Of a stretch of DNA of 64,000 nucleotides, positions 1 to 11,836 are shown one piece after another. Numbering within the stretch: the stretch's first letter is position 1; every line of letters starts with the position of its first letter. The position numbers and the translations under genes were made by a program. The notes beneath the pieces are model-generated. The model did not search any database, was not told the origin of the DNA, and worked only from the letters and a program-made list of their open reading frames with translations. The DNA is from Geosiphon pyriformis (taxonomy: Eukaryota > Glomeromycota > Glomeromycetes > Archaeosporales > Geosiphonaceae): positions 2,275,622 through 2,339,621 of the forward strand of contig JAAOMT010000436.1 of NCBI GenBank assembly GCA_016748015.1. The letters are read 5' to 3'.

Positions 1-1
1 A

Positions 2-427
2 AAACTAGTTACAGAACCCATCCTCATGCAACCTAATTTGGATCAATCTTTTATTTTCCACACTGATGCATCAGGCTATGGACTTGGTGCTGTTCTTTCC
101 CAAAAAGATGAAGATAACAGAGAACACGCCGTAGCATATGCCAGTAGAACTCTCACACCAGCAGAAAAGAACTACTCAGTTACTAAGCAGGAATGCTTAG
201 CAGTAGTTTGGGCTACCAGCTACTGGGACAAATATCTTAAGGGTGTGAAATTTTTGGTGGTAACAGATCACCAAGCTTTGGTTTGGCTATGCAACAAAAG
301 AAACCTGGAACATAAATGGATAACTCGCTGGATGATCTACTTGGATGAATTCGACTATGACATTCAATACCACAAAGAAGCTAATCATCAAAACGTCGAC
401 GCTCTCTCCAGACTTACCATCCAGTGA
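2..427 (+). pseudogene. A1 RNase H domain (C-terminal end of RT-RNase H), truncated by window edge
   Basis: The frame is open from base 2 to a TGA at 425-427. It reads the Gypsy-type RNase H: an FHTDASGYGLGAVLSQ core with the first catalytic Asp, an AVAYASRTL block, the QECLAVVWA helix carrying the catalytic Glu, VVTDHQALVWL with the next Asp, and DALSRL at the end. RNase H removes the RNA strand during minus-strand DNA synthesis. All three A copies end this domain with SRLTIQ and then TGA, so that stop is a family feature. The integrase follows in another frame. Confidence 0.9.
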
Positions 428-492
428 TAGTAAAACCCTTTCAAACCAAACCAACTTAATTATTTGTAACTCCCCCACAAACAAACACGATA

Positions 493-1799
493 ATGGACTT
501 GGACAACTACTCTGTTTTAATGAAATTTTTAGGTAAAGGACAATACCTGCTGGACTATAATCGACAGCAAAGAGAACATTTGCGCAAACAATCAAATTTC
601 TATTTGATTTGCCAGAACCAGTTATATAAAAGAAATAGAAAAGATCCTGACCGCCCCCAGAGAGTCATTAGATTTGAAGAAAGAGAAATTGTGATCAACA
701 ATATGCACACTGATCCATTAGCTGGACACTTTGGAAAAACAAAAACAATTCAGAAAACTTTAGCTCGCTATTATTGGTCTACTTTGGGAAAAGACATTGC
801 TAAATACATCAAAACCTGTGATACCTGCCAAAGAAGAGAAAAACCCAATCGCAAGGAAGATATCCATCCAATCTCTGTTGGTCAACCATTTGATAGAATT
901 GGTATAGATGTTGTTGAACCTTTAACAGTAACTCCTAATGGCAACAGATACATTATCACAGCTACCAACTATCTTACAAAGTGGGTAGAAGCAAGAGCCA
1001 CCTCAGATTAAACAGCAGTCTCAATTGCCAATTTTATTTATGAAGATATTATCTGTTACCACGGCTGCCCCAAAGAACTTTTATCTGATAGAGGAAGAGC
1101 TTTTCTCAGTACACTGGTTGAAGAATTTTGCAGAAAAATGGGAATATGTCATAAACTCTCTTCCCCTTATCACTCCAAACAAATGACCTAGTAGAACGTT
1201 TCAATAGAACACTATGTGAAACCCTAGCCAAAACCAGTGAAGAAACCAACCTATGGAACAAAGTATTGCCTTCAGCCTTGTTTGCTTACAGAACTGTGAA
1301 TCATAACATAACAAGTTATGAACCCTTTTATCTGCTCTATGGACAAATGGCAACTCTACCAATATAAATGGATATAGAAACAATACCTTTTGAAGAAATA
1401 ACAATAGGAGATTACAAAGACATTTTGCAAAGAAGACTTGGTACCATTTTTGACTCATTAGTAGAAGCATGGATAATTGCCTTTGAAAAGATAAAACAGA
1501 TCCAAGAGAAGCTCAAAAAGAAAAAGACCTATAAAACACTTTCCTTAAGTGTTGGTAACTTAGTTTTGGAATACCGTTCAGACAGAGACAATGTCTATGG
1601 TGATAAATTCTCTAGCCAGTAGAAAGAACCCTTTATAGTCAACAAAGTTTTGAACAATGGTTCTTATATCTTACAAGATCAATATGGAACAATATTCAGT
1701 GATTGCCCTGTTCATGGCACGCGACTCAAGAAATATCACAAACAACCTGATTGGTTACCTGTTGTGGTAATACTGACCCAAATGATCAGCAAAAATTAG
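493..1799 (+). pseudogene. A1 integrase, degraded
   Basis: The integrase inserts the cDNA into the chromosome. Its N-terminal HHCC zinc finger is visible (HTDPLAGHFGKTKTIQ, then CDTC). The DDE core follows: IGIDVV holds the first Asp and LLSDRGRAFLS the second, and the catalytic Glu lies in the segment preceding FNRTL. The C-terminal part has a GPY/F-like region near 1540-1740. Damage includes a TAA at 1009-1011, a one-base deletion near 1175 where other copies read H-stop-TNGL, and a TAA near 1366. The frame ends at TAG 1797-1799, overlapping the next ORF in another frame. Confidence 0.85.
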
Positions 1800-1846
1800 A
1801 TATAAATAAATGCACCATTCCCAAAACAAAGGTATCTTCAATTGAC

Positions 1847-2503
1847 ATGAACAATTATTTCCTGGATTAAAACATTCAAAATGCTTTCTATACTCTCCAT
1901 GAATACTGGATCAAGAACTATCCAAATGCTACTCTGACTATCGAAAAACAAACCACTATAATAGACAACAGTGGAACTCACACTGTTATTAGACCAAAGA
2001 AAACAACTACCAGAAGAGAAAGAATTGGTGGCAAAATGGATAAATACCTACTGGAAAGCATAACAGCAGTGATACTTTCACCTTTCAGCACAATTGGAAA
2101 AACAATACAAGAAATCTTGCCCATAGACAAAAACTTGTCATATGGAAGACAACTAGAACTCTATAGTCATCTTGGTGAAATCATAGAAGACATGAAGCTC
2201 ATGAAGAAAACAACTTCAGAGATACAAGTGGAAATTTTGGGCATTATACGATTGGATGTCCCAAGAGTTTTGACCATTACAAAAAGAGCCAGAACTCTTA
2301 TACAAAGATTTGGTCTCTTGGATACAAAGCTTATTTTGCCTCAAGTACTATATACTCTATCCACAAAAGACTTCAACAAACTAGTTAGTTTTGAGTTAGA
2401 CAAAACCCTTCACATAGACTATCCCATAAATAGTTTGATTTTGCCAGAGCTCAATCTTTTTGGAGAGGATGATGTTATGGTTGAAACACATAGTTTTTAT
2501 TAA
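1847..2503 (+). pseudogene. A1 third ORF (unrecognised, 218 codons), one stop
   Basis: This lies downstream of integrase in the -1 frame relative to it. The ATG at 1847 (MNNYF) and total length match the intact copy in A2 exactly. Codon 8 is TAA (1868-1870), where A2 has CAA. The product has no membrane segment or signal peptide visible and looks mostly helical, with many Leu, Ile and Lys, so an envelope protein is unlikely. I do not recognise the family. The last ten codons lie inside the 3' LTR, which starts at 2473. Confidence 0.75.
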
Positions 2504-3150
2504 TTATCACATGTATTAGCCACTGATGTCATATAATTACCCACCCTATTTTTAGATAGTGATTGTTGACCTGATCAATGACCTGACCATTGACCTGATC
2601 ATTGACCTGATTGTTGACCTGGTCGTTGACCATTTTAGATAGCTATATAAGTGATGATTCCCTTAGCTGTAGAAAGACATGATCAAAGTAACGAAATAAA
2701 CAATATCAATTACTTCCTTTCATAATCGCTTATTCTCCTTTTCTTACCTTCAAGTATCTACTTGTTGGCATTCACATACCTTATCTTTTTCCCTTCTTGA
2801 TTTGTATTTATTAGAATTAGCCTGAGAAGCAATTGGTTTGCTCTTGTAATTCATTGAATAAAGAAATGATTGAAAAGTACAATGATACCTGTTATTGATT
2901 CTAAGAATTGCCAAGTTGAGGCATAGAATAATAGCAGTGGTGTTATCTTGTTGACAATCACAGACTATTTTTCTACCTTCAGATTTAAGAAAAGATTAGT
3001 GACTGTGATTTTTATGAGACTGATCACACACATTGAATTCTTACTTATTCAATTTGCTCCCTTATTGTAATTCCTTCTTTGTTTATTTCCATCACCATAC
3101 AATACTGTTCTCCCTTGCTATTCATTAGTTTGTTACTCCAACCCGTAACA
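2473..3150 (+). repeat. A1 3' LTR (family A)
   Basis: It starts TGTTATGG and ends CCGTAACA (TG...CA ends). It is collinear with the LTRs at 3151-3886, 11837-12478, 18819-19447, 42438-43154 and 51569-52270. A 12-bp tandem array (5 units, 2566-2625) lies directly before a TATA-like box at 2644-2650. About 50 bp further on begins the region rich in splice- or leader-like sequence shared by all copies. Confidence 0.93.
2566..2625 (+). repeat. 12-bp tandem array in the A1 LTR
   Basis: Five units close to TTGACCTGATCA, followed by a partial unit at 2626. Each perfect unit contains the palindrome TGATCA. The array is 13-20 bp upstream of the TATA-like box, in the U3 promoter region. Confidence 0.9.
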
Positions 3151-3886
3151 TTACGATTGAAACCCATAGTTTTTATTAGTTATCACATGTATTAACCACT
3201 GATGTCATATAATTAGCCATTCTATTTTTAGATAGTGATTGTTGACCTGATCAATGACCTGACTGTTGACTTGATCATTAACCTGATCATTGACCTAATC
3301 AATGACCTGATTGTTGACCTGATCATTGACCTGATCATTAACCTGATCATTGATCTGGTCATTGACCACTTTAGATAGCTATATAAGCGATAATTCTCTT
3401 AGCTGTAGAAAGACATGATCAAAGTAACAAAATAAACAATATCAATTACTTCCTCTTATAATTGTTTATTCCCCTTTCCTTACCTTTAAGTATCTACTTG
3501 TTGGCATTCACATACCTTATTTTTTCTCCTTCTTGATTTGTATTTGTTAGAATTAGCCTGAGAAACAATTGGCTTGTTCTTGTAATTCATTGAATAAAGA
3601 AACAATTGAAAAGTACAACGATACCTGTTATTGATTCTAAAAATCGCCAAGTTGAGGCATAGAATAATAGCAGTAGTGTTATTTTGTTGACAATCACGGA
3701 CTATTCCTCTATCTTCAGATTTAAGAAAAGATTAGCGACTGTGATTTTTATGAAACTGATCACACACATTAAATTCCTACTTATTCAATTTGCTCCTTTA
3801 TTGTAATTTCCTCTTTGTTTATTTCCATTATCATACAATACTGTTCTTCCTTACTATCCATTAGCTTGTTACTCTAACCTGTAACA
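3151..3886 (+). repeat. A0: second family-A LTR abutting A1
   Basis: This is collinear with the A1 LTR but lacks its first two bases. It begins TTACGATTGAAAC directly after the A1 terminal CA and ends CTGTAACA. The 12-bp array is longer here (10 units, 3242-3361). The best reading is that A1 inserted after base 6 of this LTR, giving a 4-bp duplication TTAC whose left copy lies off the window. Confidence 0.85.
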
Positions 3887-5038
3887 CTATGAATTGGTAA
3901 TATTCTGAAGAAAATATAAGATTACTTGTAATGCTCTGATGTCATCCCATTTATTGGTTGCGATGGCTTTTTTCATGTTATTGAGTCATATTTGTATGTC
4001 ATTTTCTTTGTTGGTAAATTTCTGGAGTTTTGCAATTGGTGCATATGCTATTGGTGCTAATAGTAGTTGTTATTGTAGTTGTGGTTACTATTGAACCTGT
4101 TGCTGAAGTAATAATAATAGCTGTTATTGTTGCTGTTTAGCAATTGGTACAACTGGTAATAGATCTATTATGATTACTAGAAATAAGTTTTGGTAAACTA
4201 TAGAGATGGAGTTTGGATTGTTTGGATTTGGCTGAGTTGGAACAATTAAGGTTTGAATTTCCAGGTTTCTTGAAATCAGATTTTGATAATTAAATTTCTG
4301 ATTTCCATTTTTCTCTTCTTCCGATTTCATTATTTCTCAAAGACTACTGGTTCTGAAATCTGGTTGAAGTGGCAGTAATTGAAATTCTAATGACATTGAT
4401 GATTGTGATTTAAATTTCTCAAAATAATTGTCATAAGTTCCTAATAAATTGGCTTTTTCTTGGTTGTTTTGGATGGTTATTCTTGCTAACAGTGTTCTCA
4501 TAGTTAAGATAAATGTGTCTGCTGATGTTATGTTGATAATACTTCCTAGTATATGGTAGTATAATGAATGAATAGAAAAAACTACTTTTGGTTTTTTCTA
4601 AGTAAGTAGTTGTATTTTTTTTGATGTTTCTGTTGGTGTTTGTAGTTTTCTCTTGCCTTTTTCTATATAAGTAATAGGAAACATTTGTTGAGTGTGATTT
4701 TTAATTTCTTTGTTGATTTCAGTGATGATTGATATAAAATTGTAATTTACTAGTAAGCTGGTATATTGAATTAATTCATTATAGAAATTTTCTCTTGCTA
4801 ATTCTGTATTCACTAATTTTCCTAAGAAATATTTAATTCTTTTATTAATGTAAAAGTTGAAAACTGATTCTACTAATAATTGGTTGTTGGTTAATTTCAA
4901 GTGTTAACAGTAGTATTAAAATAAGAATTTGGTAAATCCTAAATGGTTTGTTCTTTTTCTTTCTAATTTTGCCACTTTTAAATAATTGTTATTAGTGCTG
5001 GTTTTTTGTAGGATTATACTTTACAGAGAACACCAAAT
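3887..5038 (-). pseudogene. B3 gag remnant
   Basis: On the minus strand this aligns with the 5' part of B1 gag (38980-40200). Both share the leader, the N-terminal block (SVFNFYINKRI, 4598-4900) and a TGEE-like capsid segment near 4000. Gag is the structural protein of the cytoplasmic particle. The fragment is full of stops apart from the 100-residue piece at 4598-4900. It is cut at 3886 by the A0 LTR, matching B1 near 39050 (TACCATAAGTTGG against ACTATGAATTGG). Confidence 0.75.
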
Positions 5039-5913
5039 GTTACAGATGATTACTTGGAGTCTCAAATCAAATAACAAACCTGTAATTTGGTGCTTAATAG
5101 CTGATCTTATTGGTAATATTTAAAGGTTTTGGTCATCTAAAGATTTTGGTGAAGTTCTTTGTATAATAAACAGAGATTCAATAGTTGTTTTTAGTTGCCT
5201 CCCAGAATTGCAATTCCATTAATTTTTTTTCAGCATGATGACCAGCAATTTTCTAGTAAGCTATCCTCAAATTTGAATGTTTACCCTTATTTTTGGGTCT
5301 TTTATTAGTATTATATTCTAATATTAGTACTCTACATATTAAATTTTTTTAATCAATTTAGTAAATAAACAACAAAAAAATAAAATAAAAATAAAAGAAA
5401 AAAAAATGAAAAAATAAACTAAGACAAGAAAAGTTAGTATCCTGTCAATAGTTGTGATCAAGAGTTATTGGTCCAGTATAGTTAAGTATTAATTACTATC
5501 AACATGAAGTGTTAATAGCAAAAGATGGATTATAATTAAAATAAGTATTTTATTAATATGAAATAAGAGGACTTGGTGAATTTAAACTAACAATTTTAAC
5601 TTTGAAATTCTTTTTAAGAATTCTGTTCTTTTTGTTTTTAATACTACTGCTATATATACATAAATTTTGTTATACAAGATTTCTTGAATTTTTCAAATCT
5701 CTAGCCAGAAATTCTGAAATTCTTGAAATTCTATAATTTTTTGAAAGGAATCCTGAAATTCTGAAATCTTGTAATTCCTTTTACTGAAATCCTGTAATTC
5801 TGGAATCCTGTGATTTTTTTGAGAAGAATCTTGGAATTTTATTTTTATTGTGTTTTTTCTAATTGGCTAATTTATATACTAATATATATAATTTCTATAT
5901 TCTATGAGTAATA
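5039..5913 (-). repeat. B3 5' LTR (family B)
   Basis: Read on the plus strand it begins TGTTACAGATG and ends GAGTAATA. It is collinear with B1 LTRs at 20888-21692 and 40219-41050. Just inside it (5021-5038) is the primer-binding-like TTTGGTGTTC. The block at about 5690-5840 holds repeated CTGAAATTCT / CTGTAATTC units. The end GTAATA is GTAACA with one C-to-T change. Confidence 0.85.
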
Positions 5914-6421
5914 TTATTAATGATTTAAAATGTTTATAATAAAAGCATCTGTCCCAAAATAAAAATACAAAACAATAATTATTTTGAAAGAAATACAAAA
6001 TGATTGATGACTATGTATAATAATTTTAGGTTTTAAATAAATTTTTTATTTTTCATAATATATAATAGTTATAAGAAAAAAAAATTGATTCTTGTTTGGC
6101 TGTCTTTTTCTAACTTTTACAACTACTTATTTTTATATATTTTTTTTGGTTTTACAAGATTGCTTTTTAATCATTTTGTTTTTGTTAGTTATTGCTTCAC
6201 TATTTCTGTTATTGTTTTATTTTTCTATATTATTACTAGTTATTCTATGTTTTAACTAATTATTTTGTACTATAATATATTATCAAGTTTTGTATTATGT
6301 TATTTTGAGTTATTATGCATTATTCTGTGTTTTTTTGCATTATTCTGTGTTATTTTATGTTATCACATTTTTGGTCATGTTTTTTCTATAACTTTAGATT
6401 GGTTTTTCTATTCAGGTAACA
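5914..6421 (-). repeat. C5: right part of a family-C LTR
   Basis: This matches the right half of the C1 LTRs, from the AAAGCATCTGTCC segment through TTTTACAACTACTT and the run of GTTATTCTGTGTTAT-like repeats to TTCAGGTAACA. B3 is inserted at its left edge. What follows 6421 does not match the internal C sequence, so 6421 is an outer boundary of a minus-strand C element or of a solo LTR. Confidence 0.75.
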
Positions 6422-7784
6422 ACACTTAATTTAAATTACTTAGTTTAATATATTATGTAAGATAATATTTAAGTCTTACTTATAAAATAATATTATTATT
6501 ATTAATATTAACAATTATAAATACAACAAAAAATAAAACATAATAACTAATTATTAAGTAATATAATTAATTATAAAATTAAAAAACAAATTATTATTAT
6601 ATTATATCAAAGTTAAAAAATAATAAAATAAAAAATTTAATTACAAATAAGATAGACTATTTTATATTTATAAAATATTTAAAAATAAATTATACAAGTT
6701 AAAATTAGATAAAAAAATATTAAAAAAAGCAGCAGTTAATAACCAGTTAAAATTATATTATAACAAATCAGTAATAATAACACAAATACTCAAAATTAAA
6801 ACACAATTACTACTAATATTATCAGATCAAATTCTACAAAATCTAAAGCCAATAGTTTTAATTAAATACTATTTAAAAAATAATTAATTTTAGATTATAC
6901 TTTATAAACATAAAAACTTATGCAAAAAAATTCAAACAGTAATTAAAAACATTAACAATAATACATATTTCAAAAAACATCAATATAACTCAATAATTAT
7001 TATTTGAAAACTTACAATAATTAATTTAAATTTAGAAATCACAATCAGTAGTTTTAAAATAATATATATATATATATAAAAGTAATAAAAGTTTCAATTT
7101 AAAAAAAGAACATGATTTTAAGTTATATACTATTATTTCTAAACACAATAATAAATTTATTAACAAAATTATTGAAAAGTTAAAAATAGCATTATTAATT
7201 CCTTAAAATAAATAATTACAAAGTAATTCCTTTATTTCCAATTTTTTAATAAAATAATTAACATTAAAATAATTAATACTTTTTTGCTTAACAACATTAT
7301 TATTGAATTTCACTTATTAGCTTCCAAAAACCCAAAACTAATAACAAACTCAAAATTAATCTCTGGTTAGATTAATATCCAAATTAAACCAATGGACAAT
7401 TAATCCACTAATACTAATATCACGAACACAACTTTAGATTGGCAATTAACCAAATAAAGAAAAAAAAATTCGGAACTCATGAATAAAAGCAAGATCATGC
7501 CAAAAAACTCACCTCAATAGGAAATTTTTGGTTGAATATGCTGTATCCTACATGAAATAAATATCTTGCAGCATTACTGTCAATATTCTATGATTGTCTT
7601 ACTGAACTTTACTTGTTTTTAATATCCCCAAATTAAAATTAGAGACCTAAAAAATTTAGGACAATCAATTTATCTTATGAACGTATACGCATAAACTGAT
7701 TTTTATTTCAAGCCAGGGTATCGAGTCCTAGTAATATATTGTTCAATGGCCATAAGGCTTCCAGTTGCTGGTTTTAATTTCAAA
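6422..7784. other. AT-rich intergenic DNA plus ZPR1 3' flank
   Basis: 6422 to about 7300 is extremely AT-rich with runs of TA, AAT and homopolymers, no ORF of note and no match to the four LTR families. The composition becomes more balanced from about 7320, probably the 3' UTR and downstream flank of ZPR1. An AATAAA-type signal occurs on the minus strand but I could not assign it. Confidence 0.5.
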
Positions 7785-9625
7785 TTACATTTGAGCTTGC
7801 TTATCGAGATCATCAGGCGCCGCATAATTTTCAACATGCATGTCATTTAAACCAAGGCTCTCATTTTCCTCCCATGTTCGTTTATAGGTTTCAATTACCA
7901 TATTGGGATCAGAATCTAAAGAGTATTGAGAAGAGGTTAGTTGGTTTTGAAATAGGTTGAGCTTTCCGACTTAAATCAGGATTAAAAACTTGAGAAAAGA
8001 AATAATCTATATTTATATTTACCAGGGGCATAAGGATTTTGTAAATATGAATTTGCTAATGGGTCATTTAGTATCAAATATACAGGAAGCATCGAGCCAG
8101 AAATAACATTATTCAAATTTTCTATGAATTTATCAAATTTTGCTCGACGTTCGTCTTGAATAGAGTCACCATGTGCAAAGGGAACTCGGGCTTTCAATTC
8201 TTCACATACTTGTCGCAATAATCCTTCTACTGTTGTAAATCTTCCACCTAAAGTCCCCGGTAATAATTCTAAATTGATCTCAGGTATGGAAAGGCCGCAT
8301 GTCTCGGATTTAAGAATATCTCGTGACATATCTTCCATATCCTCCATAAGGAGGGTTATTCGTTTTCCTTGAGGCGAGATTGGACCACCAGCCTTTACTT
8401 CATTTGATTTATATCCACAACTCTATTTGTAAAATTTATATGATTTAACTTAGGGAAACAGTTTCAATTGCATCTTTCAGAAATTAACCTACATCACAAG
8501 AAGTCGACATAATGACAACCTCTCTGAAATGAGGTATATTTATCACATGCATTCTTGTATCTGTTGGGGTATTACAATTATAGCAATTTGCTGGGAAAAT
8601 CATGACTTCGGGAATTTCTTCGTTTTCAACGTCCGTTTTATTTTCATCATCCTCTTCTTTTGGAGCATTCTGATTGTTATAACCTAAAGCGACTTCCATT
8701 TCTTGTGTTCGATTATAATGTAGAATTTTTATTTTAGGATCTGAATGTGGAGCACACAGATTCTCAATGTAGCTTTGAATTAAGTGAAGATACTTGTCAG
8801 ATTAAGGAGAATTTCAAAAATAACCAAAAAGTATATGTACCTGTTTCCAGCTGGGTCATCAATAGATACGGTAAAATTTTGAGTACCGTTGCGAAATGCC
8901 TCCAATTGCTCAAGTACTCTCTCGATCTTGTTATGGGTATCCTGATCCGTAAACTTTCGTGTGGATTGACCACTTGATAAATCTTCGATGATTCGAGCAA
9001 TCAGACCTTCAACTGTTGTCAAGGTCCCTTTTTGAGTATTTGACGATGGTAACTCAAGATCAAGTTCTGGGATTTTCACGCATGCTGTTTCAGATCTTAA
9101 AAGTTGTCGATTGAGATCTTCTTTTGTGAAAATTTCGCATGTGTAAATACATCCTTTTTCAGCGATCGATCCTGTAAATTGGACTTCGTTATTGTTAAAA
9201 CCACAGTGCTACAGTAAAATCAAAGGTTAATTGTTTTGTTTTGTTTATTGACTAATGGCAGGCCAACTTCTATAATAAACTTGCAAAGTTACCTCACAAT
9301 CAAAACTCATAATCACAATCTCTCGCCAATGTGGAATTTTTGTCAATAAAAGCCGTGTAATCCCCTGGTTTAAGAAAAAAGAGGGTTACGAATCTCTGAT
9401 TTGCTGCAAATAGACCAAGGTAAAATTGATGATTCTTACATTTTTTTCACAATTCATGCAATAACTCTCAATTTCTGTAGGTTTTCCGGTATCTCCTTGG
9501 TCGTTAGCAGCAGCACTGACAACATCACCAATGTTTTGAAAAAGTGCCTCTCTATTGTACTTTTTACTGTCAATATCAGTATCGGCTTGATCTCTACCTT
9601 CTCGAGAAAGGCATTTTTTAGACAT
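7785..9625 (-). CDS. ZPR1: ZPR1 double zinc-finger protein (host gene, 6 exons)
   Basis: Minus-strand exons are 9625-9440, 9364-9293, 9208-8841, 8772-8493, 8422-8023 and 7915-7785. They join in frame to 478 residues plus TAA, the usual length for ZPR1. All five introns (68-107 nt) begin GT and end AG. The product has two ZPR1 modules. Finger 1 uses Cys56, Cys59, Cys85 and Cys88, followed by IPELDLEL and GTLTTVEGL. Finger 2 uses Cys272, Cys275, Cys301 and Cys304, followed by SETC, IPEINLELLPG and GGRFTTVEGLL. NPYAPG and a C-terminal tail with the ETYKRTW motif close it. ZPR1 is a conserved eukaryotic protein that binds eEF1A and is needed for growth. No stop or frameshift is present, unlike the surrounding elements. 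Confidence 0.95.
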
Positions 9626-10970
9626 GTTCTTAGAATGAAATTCTATCCTAAATTAACCGCTAAATTATTTACTTTCAGGGATATGTTATGTCATACACAC
9701 CAGAATTTTCTAAACTCTAGACAAAGATTATACGTAATATTTGAAAGTTTCAACTTTTACCCTATTTTTGTGAGGAAACTTTCCAAAAGTTAATTATTTT
9801 TAATAAGTAAAAATTCTTAAAAGTCATATTTCAAATTGTGAACTTAAATAAAAATGAATTATAACTGTCCTAAATAAATGATTGAAAATTAACGTTATAA
9901 CTACTATAAAACTAACATTACAAAAATCTTTGTATAAACCATTTGGACATAAGATTTTTAGAATTTAAAACAATGTTTATGCTTATCCAGCAATTAAAAT
10001 ACAAAAAATGTTTAAAATTAATAACATATTAGTTTTTTCTAATATTATTAATCTTAAATTTAATTTTTTTTGGCTTTAAAATTATTTTATTATTAATAAT
10101 TAAATAATTTAAAACAATTTTATAAAATAAGTGCTCTAATATACTTTTAATTATGTAATTTTTATCAATAATAAACCTTTTTATATACTTTTTTATAATT
10201 AAGTTTATGTTTATAATTTTAGTTATCTTAAATTTATAATATTAAAAACTTGATAATTTCTTTTAATTTAAAAAAAACATTATTAATATTAGCCAAACTT
10301 ATATTATTTATTAAAACTAATATTTTAAATGCTTTAATAATATTAATAAAAAACTACATATATAAAAACCAATTAAATTTAGTAACAAAACCTAACTTTT
10401 AAGTCTTAATAATTTTAGTTATTAATAGTTTTAACTTAAAAAACTTTAATAACAGCTTATTTTTGAAGTTATTGTATTTAATAAATTAAAATAAAAAAAT
10501 TTTTATTAAGTATAAACACAAAGTGTTTTTAAAAATATTTTATATTATATTTAAATTTCCAAATTTTTTTAATATACTAAATATATCTATCATATTTAAT
10601 GTTTTAAATAAAGTTATTTTACTAAAACAAATTTATTTAGTACTATTAATATTAAAGTTTTAATAATTTTTGTTAACTTATTTGTGTATAAAGTTTAAAT
10701 AAGTATTCAAAAAACTACTTAAATTAATAAAAACCAAAATTATCTTATAATTAATATTAAAAAACTTAAATATATTATAAATATACTTATTATAAACAAA
10801 AACTTATTAACAAAAATATAATTGTAAATTAATATGTTAAAAAATTGTGTAATCTTAACTTAAATTATTTTTTAAAATTAATACTGTATTTGGTATTATT
10901 TTTATTAAAATTATTATTTAAGACTATATAAGTATTAAAATTTATAATTTTAACAATAAAAAATTATTGT
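9626..10970. other. ZPR1 upstream region and AT-rich spacer
   Basis: About 200 bp next to the ZPR1 start has ordinary composition and should hold its promoter and 5' UTR; I cannot place a TATA box. From about 9830 to 10970 the sequence is very AT-rich, with no ORF and no clear match to the other repeats. It may be an ancient decayed element. The last four bases (TTGT, 10967-10970) would be one copy of the C4 target duplication. Confidence 0.45.
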
Positions 10971-11836
10971 TGTTATAGGTAAACTTGTTGAAATATGATA
11001 GTAATATTTAATACTTTAAATTTGGATAAAAAAGCTTAAAAGTTTCTATTATAAACACTTAAAGTAAGTTAGTAATATTAGTTTTTAAAAGTTTTTGCTA
11101 ATTTTATCTATAGAGTTTTTTGGTTATAAGACACAAAAAAATGTTTTGGCTGTTTGTAGCTTAAGTATATAAGCTATTTTTTCTGAACTAGTTAAATATA
11201 GTTACTAAAATCTGGCAGTATTTTTTTGCTCTTCTAATAAGCTAACAAAATAATATTAATATTTAATTCTAAAAAAAGTTTTTTTTTTTATTAAGCTATT
11301 ATAAAGTCTATTTTTAGACAGTCAATTTTAGAATATTGTTACTCTATAAGAGAATAAAAAAAAGATAAAATTTAAAAAAAAGATAAATTAGTATTATCAA
11401 TTACTGTAATTAAGAACAATTAGTCCAAGTTATTAAGATTTTACTACAATTATATTAAGAACATCTGGCTAAAAACTAAAATAAAAGAAGTAATTAATTT
11501 AGTTAAAACATATAGATTTAAGATTTAAATATAAGTGATTTAGTTTTGACTATTTTTTTTATTTGAAGTAATATAAATATAAAATATAAATAAGATTAAT
11601 TTACAAAAAAGATAGAAAAAAAAATAGAAAAAAAATTGTTTTTTTTTATCTGTTTTTTTTTATTTTTTAAAACTATTTGTTTTTATATATTTTCTTTAGC
11701 TCTACAAGATTGTTTTTAATCATTTTATTATTAATAACTATTACTTATTATTTCTGTTATTGTATTGTTTTTTTATGTTATTATTAATTATGTTAGGTTT
11801 TGATTGATTATTTTATACTATATTATGTTATTATAT
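10971..11836 (-). repeat. C4 3' LTR, left piece
   Basis: It begins TGTTATAGGTAAACTTG, matching the start of the C1 LTR at 22335, and follows it through the leader, the purine-rich middle (11350-11400) and the GTTATT-type repeats. It stops at 11836 where A2 is inserted, and resumes at 19448. It is much more AT-rich than C1, so C4 is older. Confidence 0.8.

Larger units (their letters stand above)
1..3150 (+). mobile_element. A1: 3' half of a family-A Ty3/Gypsy element
   Basis: Order on the plus strand is RNase H, integrase, a third ORF and the 3' LTR. This domain order (RT-RNase H before integrase) is that of Ty3/Gypsy elements. The 5' half lies off the left edge. Colinear copies are A2 (minus strand, 11837-19447) and A3 (plus strand, from 51569). 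The coding parts carry stops and at least one small deletion, so this copy is dead as a coding unit. It appears to be inserted 6 bp inside another A-family LTR (3151-3886). Confidence 0.9.

Noticed and set aside
7380-7560. Possible exon boundary (GAG followed by GTGAGT on the minus strand near 7523)
   Set aside because: No open frame on either side and no second gene recognised; probably chance or in the ZPR1 3' region.
8747-8977. Plus-strand ORF of 76 codons
   Set aside because: It lies across ZPR1 exons 3-4 and their intron on the opposite strand, with no codon signal of its own.
9401-9793. Plus-strand ORF of 130 codons upstream of and over ZPR1 exon 1
   Set aside because: Antisense to the ZPR1 N-terminal exon and promoter; no recognisable motif.
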